DNA from: Micavibrio aeruginosavorus
Lineage (GTDB): Bacteria > Pseudomonadota > Alphaproteobacteria > Micavibrionales > Micavibrionaceae
Assembly: GCA_003241475.1 (NCBI GenBank)
Contig: QFQB01000041.1
Span: forward strand, 1-15,638
Length of the DNA: 15,638 nt
Direction of reading: 5' to 3'
Part shown: positions 6,384 to 14,068 of the stretch, piece by piece
Layout: every line of letters starts with the position of its first letter
Position numbering within the stretch: the first letter of the stretch is position 1
The notes under the pieces: generated by a model
What the model saw: the letters and a program-made list of their open reading frames with translations, nothing else
What the model was told of the DNA's origin: nothing
The model's database searches: none
Position numbers and translations under genes: made by a program

Positions 6384-7643
6384 ATGTCCGACAAAGACCC
6401 CCAGCTTGTGACCTTTGGCTGTCGCCTGAACACCTACGAATCTGAGGTGATGCGCGGCCATGCTAAGGCGGCAGGACTGGACGATGTCATCATCTTCAAT
6501 ACCTGCGCCGTAACCAAAGAGGCGGAGCGTCAGGCGCGCCAAGCCATCCGCCGTGCAAAAAAGGACAACCCGGCCGCGAAGATCATCGTGACGGGCTGTT
6601 CGGCCCAAATATCGCCGGAAATGTACGCCGAAATGGCCGAAGTTGACCGGATTATCGGTAACGATCTGAAATTAAAGGCAGAAACATGGGGCGAGGGGGC
6701 GCAAACCCATGCCCGCATCCTCGTCAACGACATCATGTCGGTGAAGGAAACGGCCACCCATTTGGTAGAGGGTTTTGAAGGGCGCGCCCGCGCCTTTATT
6801 CAGGTTCAGAATGGCTGTGATCACCGCTGTACGTTCTGCATCATTCCCTATGGCCGCGGCAATTCCCGTTCGGTGCCGATCGGCGAAATCGTCAATCAGG
6901 TCAAGGCGTTGGTTGAGGTGGGGTACAAAGAAATCGTTTTCACGGGGGTGGATGTCACCTCCTATGGGCCGGATTTGCCCGGATCGCCCACATTGGGCCA
7001 GATGATCCGCCGTGTGCTGGCGCTTGTGCCGGAATTGCCACGTTTGCGGCTGTCCTCGCTCGATCCTGTTGAAATGGACGATGATTTATGGCGTTTGATC
7101 GCTGAAGAGCCGCGTCTGATGCCCCATCTGCATATGAGCCTGCAGGCTGGCGATGATATGATCCTCAAGCGCATGAAGCGGCGCCATCTGCGCGCTGACG
7201 CTATAGCCATGTGTGAGCGCGCCCGTTCGTATCGCCCCGATATAGCCTTCGGAGCCGACATCATCGCCGGATTTCCGACGGAGACGGAGGAGATGTTTCA
7301 AAATACCCTGAACATTGTGGATGAGTGCGGGCTGACATTCCTGCATGTTTTCCCGTACTCCGAGCGTCCAGGCACGCCGGCCGCCAAGATGCCGCAGGTT
7401 TTTCCAGAAGTACGGAAAGAGCGTGCGGCACGTTTGCGCGCCAAAGGAGACGAACGCCTTAACGAATTTCTCTTATTTCACGTGAAACAAACACGGCAAG
7501 TTATTGTAGAAAAAGATAATTTTGGACATACGGAGCACTTTGCACCGGTACGGCTGGATCGTACGCTCCCGGCTGGTGCGCTTGTTTCCGTAAGTACGGT
7601 TGATGTGGCTGAAAATGCTCTGAATGCGCGGGTGCTGGCTTAA
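6384..7643 (+). CDS. mtaB: tRNA t6A methylthiotransferase MtaB
   Basis: MtaB is a radical-SAM enzyme adding a methylthio group to N6-threonylcarbamoyladenosine at tRNA position 37. The N-terminal methylthiotransferase domain has three cluster cysteines, at 13 (FGCRLNTYESEV), 41 (NTCAVT) and 72 (GCSAQ). The radical-SAM motif CDHRCTFC (145-152) follows. GCRLN, rather than the GCQMN of MiaB, points to the MtaB branch. SLQAGDDMILKRMKRRH and FGADIIAGFPTE are typical of the barrel; a short TRAM-like tail ends at 419. No Shine-Dalgarno sequence is visible; instead GCGC flanks the last AT-rich bases before the ATG. In many alphaproteobacteria it lies between dapF and ftsY, as here, but with extra genes inserted. 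Confidence 0.95.
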   Translation: MSDKDPQLVTFGCRLNTYESEVMRGHAKAAGLDDVIIFNTCAVTKEAERQARQAIRRAKKDNPAAKIIVTGCSAQISPEMYAEMAEVDRIIGNDLKLKAETWGEGAQTHARILVNDIMSVKETATHLVEGFEGRARAFIQVQNGCDHRCTFCIIPYGRGNSRSVPIGEIVNQVKALVEVGYKEIVFTGVDVTSYGPDLPGSPTLGQMIRRVLALVPELPRLRLSSLDPVEMDDDLWRLIAEEPRLMPHLHMSLQAGDDMILKRMKRRHLRADAIAMCERARSYRPDIAFGADIIAGFPTETEEMFQNTLNIVDECGLTFLHVFPYSERPGTPAAKMPQVFPEVRKERAARLRAKGDERLNEFLLFHVKQTRQVIVEKDNFGHTEHFAPVRLDRTLPAGALVSVSTVDVAENALNARVLA

Positions 7644-7939
7644 GTCCCCGGCTGGAGATGCTGGCTCTTCATCTTCAATATGTGGTGAATAATGTTGTCC
7701 GGTCTTTGGACGGGTCGGTGTGCGGATATCTACCGCACGACGAATAAAGCTGGTTTAACGGCGGGAAGAACTGCGGATCTGGACCCTAATCGCATTTTCA
7801 TATCGCTACGCCTATTTGCATGTAGCATATGGCGACACTTAAATGTAGCCCACAGCGGTATTTCAAGATGTAGCGTAAAGCCACGTTGGGAGGGTAAAAT
7901 TCTACGGCATCCTTACCAGAACCCATTCGCGGCGAGAAT
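7644..7939 (+). other. Intergenic stretch without a supportable gene
   Basis: The 296 bases between mtaB and the next small gene hold an open frame (7692-7946) whose product is rich in Arg, Cys and Trp, lacks a ribosome binding site and looks like no family, so I do not call it. ATGTAGC occurs three times at 7820, 7843 and 7868, spaced 23 and 25 bases. A GGGAGGG at 7888-7894 resembles a strong ribosome binding site but has no standard start codon at the right distance. Confidence 0.4.
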
Positions 7940-8191
7940 ATGCTGAAGGGGGCGGAGTATCTGCTACGCGCAGAAAAGAGGCGTTCTTTCGGCGCTACGG
8001 CGGCTCTCCTTCCTTTGCGGCAAGATCAGGAAGCGGTGGTCGCAAATCTTTCCGGGACTTTTGACGAGGCGGCGCAGGCCAAAGCGCAGGCCGCTCTGGA
8101 TTTGATCAAACGCACCCGCGACTGGAACGATATGACGGCCGAAAATACAAGAATCCTTCGCGATAGAGGTATTCTTCCGCTCCGCACGTGA
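7940..8191 (+). CDS. Small hypothetical protein, possibly a gene remnant
   Basis: The 83-residue product begins MLKGAEYLLRAEKRR and its second half is strongly helical and charged (FDEAAQAKAQAALDLIKRTRDWNDMTAENTRIL). It has no signal peptide or membrane segment and I recognise no family. The frame is open back to 7898 with plausible protein-like sequence (SLPEPIRGEN), but contains no standard start there; a TAA lies at 7895. The ATG at 7940 has only a weak GCGAGA upstream. It could be a real small gene or the 3' end of a decayed one. Confidence 0.5.
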   Translation: MLKGAEYLLRAEKRRSFGATAALLPLRQDQEAVVANLSGTFDEAAQAKAQAALDLIKRTRDWNDMTAENTRILRDRGILPLRT

Positions 8192-8260
8192 CGCAAGGGC
8201 GGCCCAAGCCTGAACCAAGAAAATCCGGGATATTGAGCGGCATTAACGCAAATGTTTTTA

Positions 8261-8290
8261 TTGACATATTGTTATATGTCCGGCTAAAAG
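8261..8290 (+). promoter_or_regulatory. Promoter with overlapping inverted repeat, upstream of Sel1 gene
   Basis: A perfect -35 box TTGACA (8261-8266) is followed after 18 bases by TAAAAG (8285-8290), or after 17 by CTAAAA. A perfect inverted repeat, GACATAT (8263-8269) and ATATGTC (8274-8280) around TGTT, overlaps the -35 and the spacer, the usual place for a repressor operator. The Sel1-repeat gene starts about 30 bases downstream. Confidence 0.5.
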
Positions 8291-8318
8291 TCCACAAGCG
8301 TATGAAAGGGACCTTAAG

Positions 8319-8840
8319 ATGCCTGCGAAAAAATTGACGATCGGCTTTGCGTATAGGTTGGATGAAGAAGATAAACCGCTCGTTGCAAAAGCGAAAAGCG
8401 GCAATGCGCAGGCGCTGGTTGAGTTGGGCCGTGCGCTATTGGATCGGGACAGCAACTATTTCCAGTGTGCCAACAAGCCTGTCGAAAGGGCTCTTGATTG
8501 CTTTACGCTTGCCGCAGCCCAGGGGAGCGGCGAGGGATATCTCGCGGCGGGGCAATGGGTGCTCGACCATGAGAAGCATACCCCTGAAAACCTGGAAAAA
8601 GCGGTAGAATATTTAAAGGCGGCCTATGCCGACAATCCCCAAGAAGCGCATACGGAGCTTTGCCAGATCTGGGAAATCGCCGAAGAGCGGGTCGGCATGA
8701 ATTTGTCCAGCCGTTTTGAATTTCATGCGCATGATTCCGTGGCCCGGGATGCAAAATTGACGCAGGAAATCTTCCAGTTCCTTTATACGGAGCACCAAAA
8801 AAAGGCTACGGGAGCGGCGCTGACGCTAACAACCATCTAA
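8319..8840 (+). CDS. Sel1-like repeat protein
   Basis: The 173-residue product contains about two Sel1/TPR-type helical repeats, residues about 28-68 (SGNAQALVELGRALLDRD, then ERALDCFTLAAAQG) and 69-106 (SGEGYLAAGQWVL, then EKAVEYLKAAYADNP). Such repeats bind other proteins, but the partner is unknown. No signal peptide is present, so it is probably cytoplasmic. AAAGGG lies 8 bases before the ATG. It has its own promoter-like sequence with an inverted repeat and sits between mtaB and ftsY, which are often closer neighbours. Confidence 0.75.
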   Translation: MPAKKLTIGFAYRLDEEDKPLVAKAKSGNAQALVELGRALLDRDSNYFQCANKPVERALDCFTLAAAQGSGEGYLAAGQWVLDHEKHTPENLEKAVEYLKAAYADNPQEAHTELCQIWEIAEERVGMNLSSRFEFHAHDSVARDAKLTQEIFQFLYTEHQKKATGAALTLTTI

Positions 8841-8910
8841 AATTGTTTCAAAAACTTCGCCCATCCCCTGTCTATTGGTGGTAAAATAGGCTTAATTGCC
8901 ATGATATTGC

Positions 8911-8960
8911 CGGATCCCGGCCGTGCAAGCCCTGCTTCGCAGGTCGCCGCGGGGATGACA
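8911..8960. repeat. Palindromic intergenic element (REP-like)
   Basis: Outer arms ATCCC-GGC (8914 on) and GCC-GC-GGGGAT (8946-8956) enclose an inner perfect hairpin CCTGC-TTC-GCAGG (8931-8943). The ends resemble the GGATCCCGG/GGGATGAC arms of extragenic palindromic repeats that are often dispersed in alphaproteobacterial genomes. It lies in the ftsY upstream region. Only this copy is present in the window, so its repeat status is inferred. Confidence 0.45.
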
Positions 8961-8982
8961 AGAAGAGTTAGAGGAAAGAACC

Positions 8983-10167
8983 ATGGTTTTCTGGCGCAAG
9001 CAAAAGAACGCAGGACAGCAGGAGCAAGAGGCGAAGGACGACAAGATCGTTCATCATCCGCGGGAGCCTGAACTGAATGTTCCCGAAGAGGATATCGGCG
9101 GCATCGACCCCGAATTCGCGCACCATGCGCTGGAACCGACCGAGGCCGAAATCATCGATGACCTTGCCATTATCCCCACGCCTGCACATACGCGCATTGA
9201 GGACGCACTCGAGGCGGAAGAGTTGAAAGACCATGCGGCCGAAGGCGGATGGCTTTCGCGTCTGACATCCGGTCTGTCCAAATCGACGAGTCGTCTGGGG
9301 CAGGGCATCACGGATATCTTCACCAAGCGCAAACTGGACGAGAACAGCTTGCAGGATTTGGAAGATCTTCTTATTTCCGCAGACCTCGGACCCAAAACGG
9401 CGGCAAAAGTTATCACGGAATTTTCCAAACAAAAATTCGACAAGGATATCGAGCCGTTCGAAGTGCGCAATGCGCTGGCAGGCATTATCGCTGGCACACT
9501 TGAAAGCGTAACGAAGCCGCTGGAAATTTCCAAACCTGCGGATGGACCGTTCGTGCTTCTGGTCTGCGGCGTGAACGGTGCGGGCAAGACAACAACCATC
9601 GGCAAGCTCGCCCATCAATGGCATATCAAGGAGCACCGAAAAGTCATGATCGCGGCGGCGGACACGTTCCGCGCAGCGGCGGTGGATCAACTGGATGTCT
9701 GGGCGAACCGCGCGCATGTGCCTTTGTTTAAAAAAGATATCGGCGCGGATGCGGCCGCGGTGGCGTTCGAAGCTTATGCCAAAGCAAAAGAAGAGGGCGC
9801 GGATATTTTGATGATCGACACAGCTGGACGATTGCAGAACAAATCCAACCTGATGGCGGAGTTGGAAAAAATCGTGCGTGTTTTGAAAAAGCATGACGAG
9901 AGCATTCCACATGCGGCGCTACTCGTGCTCGATGCCACAACGGGCCAGAATGCGCATTCACAGGTAAAGATTTTCAAGGAAGCCGTGAACCTTACGGGCC
10001 TCATCGTCACCAAGCTCGACGGCTCGGCGCGGGGCGGGGTGGTTGTATCGCTGGCCGAAGAGTTCGGCCTGCCCATCCATGCGATCGGCGTGGGTGAAAG
10101 TATCGAGGATTTAAGCCCGTTCGCCGCCCGCGATTTTGCGGACGCGTTGATGGGCGTGGCGGCTTGA
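8983..10167 (+). CDS. ftsY: Signal recognition particle receptor FtsY
   Basis: FtsY is the membrane-associated GTPase receptor that pairs with Ffh-ribosome complexes and triggers transfer to the translocon. The 394 residues comprise an acidic A region (about 1-88, rich in Glu/Asp/His), an N domain (about 90-180) opening with the amphipathic WLSRLTSGLSKSTSRLGQG segment for lipid contact, and a G domain. G-domain motifs are GVNGAGKTT (196-204), DTFRAAA (227-233), DTAGR (279-283) and TKLDGSARGG (343-352). AGAGGAAAG precedes the ATG. All 14 arginine codons that I counted are CGN. The TGA stop is followed immediately by the GTG of the next frame. Confidence 0.98.
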   Translation: MVFWRKQKNAGQQEQEAKDDKIVHHPREPELNVPEEDIGGIDPEFAHHALEPTEAEIIDDLAIIPTPAHTRIEDALEAEELKDHAAEGGWLSRLTSGLSKSTSRLGQGITDIFTKRKLDENSLQDLEDLLISADLGPKTAAKVITEFSKQKFDKDIEPFEVRNALAGIIAGTLESVTKPLEISKPADGPFVLLVCGVNGAGKTTTIGKLAHQWHIKEHRKVMIAAADTFRAAAVDQLDVWANRAHVPLFKKDIGADAAAVAFEAYAKAKEEGADILMIDTAGRLQNKSNLMAELEKIVRVLKKHDESIPHAALLVLDATTGQNAHSQVKIFKEAVNLTGLIVTKLDGSARGGVVVSLAEEFGLPIHAIGVGESIEDLSPFAARDFADALMGVAA

Positions 10168-10701
10168 GTGGTTTCTGATTTGGCTTCCACATATTCAATA
10201 ACCTTGCCGGCGGGCATGTTGCAACGGGGTTTTTGGCTGTATGTATGGAAGGTCGAGACGCCAAAGGGTGAGAGGCTTTATGTCGGCAGAACAGGGGATA
10301 GTTCAAGCCCAAACGCCACGGCTCCCTATACAAGAATGGGACAGCATCTTGGTTTTGCTAAAAATCAGAACGCCCTAAGAAAACACTTGATGGATGCAGG
10401 CGTCTTTCCTGAAGAGTGCAAATCTTTCCATTTGATTTCACATGGTCCTATCTATCCCGAAATAACAAAAGATGAGGATTCTGATAGGCATGACCTAATG
10501 GTGGCTCACAAACCCCTGCGCGATTTGGTGGCGGCCATGGAGAAGGCGCTTGCCGATGAACTCAGGCTTGCGGGCTATCATGTCATGAACACAGTTAATT
10601 GCCGCCAATCTTACGATGGGACTGTATGGCTGGCGGTGCGTGAAGCGTTTGCGGAGTATTTCCCTATGATGAAGAAAGCCTGCTTTAAACCATCTCCTTG
10701 A
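10168..10701 (+). CDS. GIY-YIG nuclease-like protein
   Basis: The order of motifs fits a GIY-YIG fold: FWLYVWKV (22-29) for GIY, LYVGRT (37-42) for YIG, Arg56 and His60 in RMGQH, Glu125 in MEKAL, and Asn141/Asn144 in HVMNTVN. GIY-YIG domains cut DNA in UvrC, homing endonucleases and some restriction enzymes; substrate and role here are unknown. No second domain is visible in 177 residues. The GTG at 10168 abuts the ftsY stop; the ATG at 10216 (residue 17) leaves the whole domain and is equally possible, and neither has a clear ribosome binding site. Six of ten Arg codons are AGA/AGG, unlike ftsY, which suggests horizontal acquisition. The divergent motifs lower certainty about activity. Confidence 0.65.
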   Translation: MVSDLASTYSITLPAGMLQRGFWLYVWKVETPKGERLYVGRTGDSSSPNATAPYTRMGQHLGFAKNQNALRKHLMDAGVFPEECKSFHLISHGPIYPEITKDEDSDRHDLMVAHKPLRDLVAAMEKALADELRLAGYHVMNTVNCRQSYDGTVWLAVREAFAEYFPMMKKACFKPSP

Positions 10702-10731
10702 AATATTAACCTTTTTCTGTCATGATAGGAC

Positions 10732-12246
10732 ATGTTGAGCCTTTTCAAGTCCTACAAGACCAAATCCTTCAAAAATGCCGATGATGCTTTTGCCGCGATC
10801 GAAGAGATCTATAACGGCAATGTTTCCGGCTTGCGCGAAGCCTTCCGTCAGTTCGCCAAGGGGCAACTGAAGGAAAAAAGCGTTCGCGGCTATTACCCCT
10901 TTATCCGTTTCAAGACCGAGACGACGCATCGCCCGGATACGCGTCTGGCCTATGGATTCGTCTCCCGTTCGGGAACATATGAAACGACCATCACGCGCCC
11001 CGACATATTTGATGTCTATTACAAAGGAATGATCGGGCACTTGCTCAAAAACCACGGCGGATCGGTAGAGGTGGGATTGAGCGAAACCGTTATCCCGCTT
11101 CATTTCGCGCTGGGCGAGGATTTTCACATCGAGCGCGATCTGACCCATCTGCAGATGGAGACTCTGCCGCATATCTTCGATCAGCCGGACCTGACGCTAC
11201 TGGACGACACGATCCCGAACGGAACATATGTTGTCAAAGCCGGCGGGCCTATGCCGCTGGCGCTGTTTCCCGCGCCGCGCGTCGATCTGTCGCTGATGCG
11301 CCTGAAGCATTATACGGGCACCAAGGCCGCGCATTTTCAAAACTACGTGATCTTTACCAACTACCAGTTTTATATCGATGAATTTATCAAGCTGGCGATG
11401 GATATGATGACGGAAACATCCGATCCCGCGCTACGCCGCCACCGCGAACAATATACGGCCTTCGTGGAGCCGGGCGACAAAGTAACCGCCAACAAGAATA
11501 CGCCGTCCGGCGTGCGGGTGGAGGCAGATGAGCAGGGTGCGATTCTTCGCCGTCTGCCGCAGATGCCGGCCTATCATCTAAAACGCGCCGACGGATCGGG
11601 CATCACGATGGTCAACATCGGCGTCGGTCCGTCGAATGCAAAAACGATTACGGACCATATCGCCGTGCTTCGCCCGCATGCGTGGGTAATGCTCGGCCAT
11701 TGCGCTGGATTGCGTAATTCGCAAAGCCTTGGAGACTATGTTCTGGCGCATGCCTATTTGCGCGAAGACAATGTGCTGTATCATGACCTGCATCCGAATA
11801 TTCCGATCCCTGCGCTGGCGGAAATTCAGGTGTCGCTAGAACAAGCCGTGAGCGAGATCACGGGACATAAAGTATACGATCTCAAAAAGATCATGCGCAC
11901 AGGCACTGTGGCAACGGTCGATGACCGGAACTGGGAGCTGCGCCCCGCAATCCGCCAGAACTTACGCCTCTCGCAATCGCGAGCCATCGCGCTGGATATG
12001 GAATCGGGCACGATCGCGGCCAACGGATTCCGCTTCCGCGTGCCGTATGGAACCTTGCTCTGCGTGTCCGATAAGCCGCTGCACGGGCAACTCAAACTTC
12101 CGGGCATGGCGGACAGCTTCTACCGCGAGCGGGTGGAGCAGCACCTGAAAATCGGTCTGCGCACCATGGAAATCCTGCGCGGGATCGGGCCGGAAAGGCT
12201 CCATTCCCGCAAACTCCGCTCCTTTAACGAAGTGGCTTTTCAGTAG
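10732..12246 (+). CDS. amn: AMP nucleosidase
   Basis: Amn hydrolyses AMP to adenine and ribose 5-phosphate and so lowers the AMP pool. The 504 residues contain the AMP nucleosidase N-terminal domain (about 10-180) and a C-terminal nucleoside-phosphorylase-like domain. Diagnostic stretches are RLKHYTGT (190-197), MLGHCAGLRNSQSLGDYVLA (320-339), LDMESGTIAANGFR (421-434) and SDKPLHGQL (446-454). It is slightly longer than the E. coli enzyme. AGGA lies very close to the ATG at 10732; no better upstream start is seen. It follows the GIY-YIG-like gene by 30 bases and ends just before a strong terminator. Confidence 0.95.
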   Translation: MLSLFKSYKTKSFKNADDAFAAIEEIYNGNVSGLREAFRQFAKGQLKEKSVRGYYPFIRFKTETTHRPDTRLAYGFVSRSGTYETTITRPDIFDVYYKGMIGHLLKNHGGSVEVGLSETVIPLHFALGEDFHIERDLTHLQMETLPHIFDQPDLTLLDDTIPNGTYVVKAGGPMPLALFPAPRVDLSLMRLKHYTGTKAAHFQNYVIFTNYQFYIDEFIKLAMDMMTETSDPALRRHREQYTAFVEPGDKVTANKNTPSGVRVEADEQGAILRRLPQMPAYHLKRADGSGITMVNIGVGPSNAKTITDHIAVLRPHAWVMLGHCAGLRNSQSLGDYVLAHAYLREDNVLYHDLHPNIPIPALAEIQVSLEQAVSEITGHKVYDLKKIMRTGTVATVDDRNWELRPAIRQNLRLSQSRAIALDMESGTIAANGFRFRVPYGTLLCVSDKPLHGQLKLPGMADSFYRERVEQHLKIGLRTMEILRGIGPERLHSRKLRSFNEVAFQ

Positions 12247-12250
12247 TGCC

Positions 12251-12286
12251 AAACAAAAAAGGCTCCGAGAGGAGCCTTTATCTTTT
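12251..12286. terminator. Bidirectional intrinsic terminator between convergent genes
   Basis: AAAGGCTCC (12258-12266) and GGAGCCTTT (12271-12279) form a 9-bp stem with a GAGA loop. T-rich sequence follows on the plus strand (TTTATCTTTT), and the A-run 12255-12260 gives TTTTTT on the minus strand. It serves amn from one side and the 12303-12593 gene from the other. Confidence 0.88.
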
Positions 12287-12302
12287 AGCGCAATTTATAA
12301 AA

Positions 12303-12593
12303 TCACACGGTGATATTCAGGTTCGAGCCACGGGATGAACTGACGCTCACAGAGCCGTTGTCTGACGAACGTTCGGCCACCTGCGCCGAATCGTAATCAC
12401 GCGATTCGGGAACGCGGCCCAAATTGCGTGTTTCGCTGGACTGGCTACGCGCCGTGTCGGTTCCGGCGGGGCGGGTATTGTCTGGCGTTCTGTTTTCTTC
12501 CGGACGCTTGGTGGCCTCTGTGCCACCTGGCTGGAAGGTATTGGCAGCAGGGATCTGCTGCGATTGAAACGGCGTGCCGACTGGATAAACCAT
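12303..12593 (-). CDS. Small low-complexity hypothetical protein
   Basis: The 96-residue product has a hydrophobic N-terminus (MVYPVGTPFQSQQIP), a long Ser/Thr/Arg/Asn/Pro-rich disordered middle, and a short beta-like end GSNLNITV. It has no signal peptide or membrane helix and I recognise no family. AGGG lies about 11 bases before the ATG. It is convergent with amn, the gap holding a strong terminator that works in its direction, which supports its being transcribed. The upstream gap has a near-CtrA site 56 bases from its start. Confidence 0.6.
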   Translation of the reverse strand: MVYPVGTPFQSQQIPAANTFQPGGTEATKRPEENRTPDNTRPAGTDTARSQSSETRNLGRVPESRDYDSAQVAERSSDNGSVSVSSSRGSNLNITV

Positions 12594-12860
12594 GTTGTTC
12601 GAACCCTGACGATTATTTCCCTAGACGCTTAGGATAGCCGGAAAAGGCTTAAGGAATGGTTAGGAATTGTAGATTTGAAAGAAAATATACAATTTTAGAA
12701 AAATTCTTTGCGAATTTAACCTAGCTTAAACCCTTTTCGCCTTAAATGCAATGGTATAGGCGGAATTCAGCCGGTCTCATGAGGGTGTGATCTGGACGTT
12801 TTGCTTAAACTTTTAACGGTTATCAAGGCTCTGTTTACCGGCATGGGGTTAAGATAGCAA
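12594..12860. promoter_or_regulatory. TTAA-rich divergent regulatory gap
   Basis: This 267-base gap separates two divergent genes and has no open frame. TTAA occurs seven times (12649, 12716, 12726, 12742, 12805, 12813, 12849), more than expected for its composition. One pair, TTAA-N7-TTAG at 12649-12663, is one base from a CtrA full site; 12716 and 12726 are spaced by six. Inverted repeats are AATTGTA/TACAATT (12665-12671 and 12688-12694) and AAATTC/GAATTT (12701-12717). No clear -35/-10 pair was identified. Confidence 0.4.
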
Positions 12861-13991
12861 ATGGACGTAACGACAATGGCTTTTGAAGCATTTGAAAAAT
12901 CACCGGAAGTGGCCCCGTTGCTCGTACGCTTGTACGACACCCACAACCTCTATGCCCTTGCCAAAGACAAGGACAGTGAAGACGCCTGTCACGAACTGAC
13001 CACCGTTATGACCGATCTCATGACCGTTGAACTGACGGCCAAGGAAAACGAGCTTATCACGGATGTTTTGCTCGGCCTGATGAAACAGGCGCAAAAGGAT
13101 TTGAAAATGGCGCTGTCCGAGCGCCTGTCCGCTATGGAGAACGTGCCGCTTCGCATGGTTCTGTCCATCGCCAACGATGAAATCGATATTGCCGAGCCTG
13201 TTTTGCTCCGTAGCCCGGTGTTACAGGATCTGGATTTGGTCTATATTCTCCAAGCCCAAGGGGTAACGCACGGACGCGCTATCGCGCAACGCGAGGGTTT
13301 GAGCGCAAGCCTTATTAATATGCTGGCCGACACGAAGGATTTTAAAATCGCCGTAACGCTGGCTGAAAACGACGGCATCAATCTGACAGAACACGCGTAC
13401 GAGATTTTCTCCGACATGGCCAAGGGGCAAGACAAGCTCGCCCGCCCGTTGTTGACCCGCGAAGATCTGCCGCAAGACATCGCCGGAAAGCTGTATGAAT
13501 TCGTCAGCGACGAATTGAAAAAGAATTTGAGTGCGCGCTTTGGCATCGGCGCCAAGCCGGTTCTTGCGATGCTCGACGATATTGCGCTGGAAGTCGCGAC
13601 GCCGAACTATCATCGTTCGGAAACAGACGATCTTCTGGCGGCGGCTCATACACAACAAAAACGCGGCGAGTTGAAATTCGCCGGCATCGTTGCCACGCTA
13701 CGCCGCGGCCAGCTTTCGACATTCGTTGCGCAGTTCGCTGTTTATTGCGGCCTGCCTATGGATACGGTCAAAGCGATGATGCGTCAGGAAACGGGCAAGG
13801 GGCTTGCGCTTGCCTGCCGTGCCAAAGATATTCCCAAAGCGGATTTCGTAAGTCTGTTCTTGTTGACCGACCGTTTCCGCTCCGCCACGAAACGCGTTGT
13901 CAGCCACAAAGAACTAACGCGCATCATGACGATGTACGATGAAATAAATCCGGAAGACGCCCGTAAAATATTGGCGAACAGCCGGAACTAG
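12861..13991 (+). CDS. DUF2336 domain protein
   Basis: The 376-residue protein belongs to the DUF2336 family (COG5330), found mainly in Alphaproteobacteria and of unknown function. The characteristic segment is LSIANDEIDIAEPVLLRSPVLQ around 101-122, followed by a series of HEAT-like helical pairs to about 260 (GRAIAQREGLSASLINMLA, EIFSDMAKGQDKLARPLL, DLPQDIAGKLYEFVSDELKKNL). There is no signal peptide or membrane segment. The ATG at 12861 has only a weak upstream site; Met6 (12876) is an alternative. Its upstream region is rich in TTAA half-sites, which would fit CtrA control but is unproven. Confidence 0.85.
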   Translation: MDVTTMAFEAFEKSPEVAPLLVRLYDTHNLYALAKDKDSEDACHELTTVMTDLMTVELTAKENELITDVLLGLMKQAQKDLKMALSERLSAMENVPLRMVLSIANDEIDIAEPVLLRSPVLQDLDLVYILQAQGVTHGRAIAQREGLSASLINMLADTKDFKIAVTLAENDGINLTEHAYEIFSDMAKGQDKLARPLLTREDLPQDIAGKLYEFVSDELKKNLSARFGIGAKPVLAMLDDIALEVATPNYHRSETDDLLAAAHTQQKRGELKFAGIVATLRRGQLSTFVAQFAVYCGLPMDTVKAMMRQETGKGLALACRAKDIPKADFVSLFLLTDRFRSATKRVVSHKELTRIMTMYDEINPEDARKILANSRN

Positions 13992-14018
13992 AGATTTTTA
14001 CCTCCAAGTAAAATAAAA

Positions 14019-14055
14019 CGGCCCTCGCTTAAAAAACGAGGGCCGATGTTTTTGC
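14019..14055. terminator. Bidirectional terminator between DUF2336 gene and pgk
   Basis: CGGCCCTCG (14019-14027) and CGAGGGCCG (14037-14045) form a perfect 9-bp stem with a 9-base A-rich loop. ATGTTTTTGC follows on plus, and the minus strand continues CGTTTTATTTTA. It lies 28 bases after the DUF2336 stop and 24 bases after the pgk stop, so it serves both convergent genes. Confidence 0.88.
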
Positions 14056-14068
14056 ATTCAACGGGTAT

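Noticed and set aside
7820..7874. CRISPR-like array from the three ATGTAGC copies
   Set aside because: Seven-base copies, only three, with unequal spacers; far too short and no cas genes.
7692..7946. 84-codon plus-strand frame after mtaB
   Set aside because: No ribosome binding site, unusual Arg/Cys/Trp composition and no recognisable motif; probably chance.
8968..9912. A 314-codon open frame on the minus strand
   Set aside because: It is antisense to ftsY, whose GTPase motifs are complete; the antisense product resembles no protein family.
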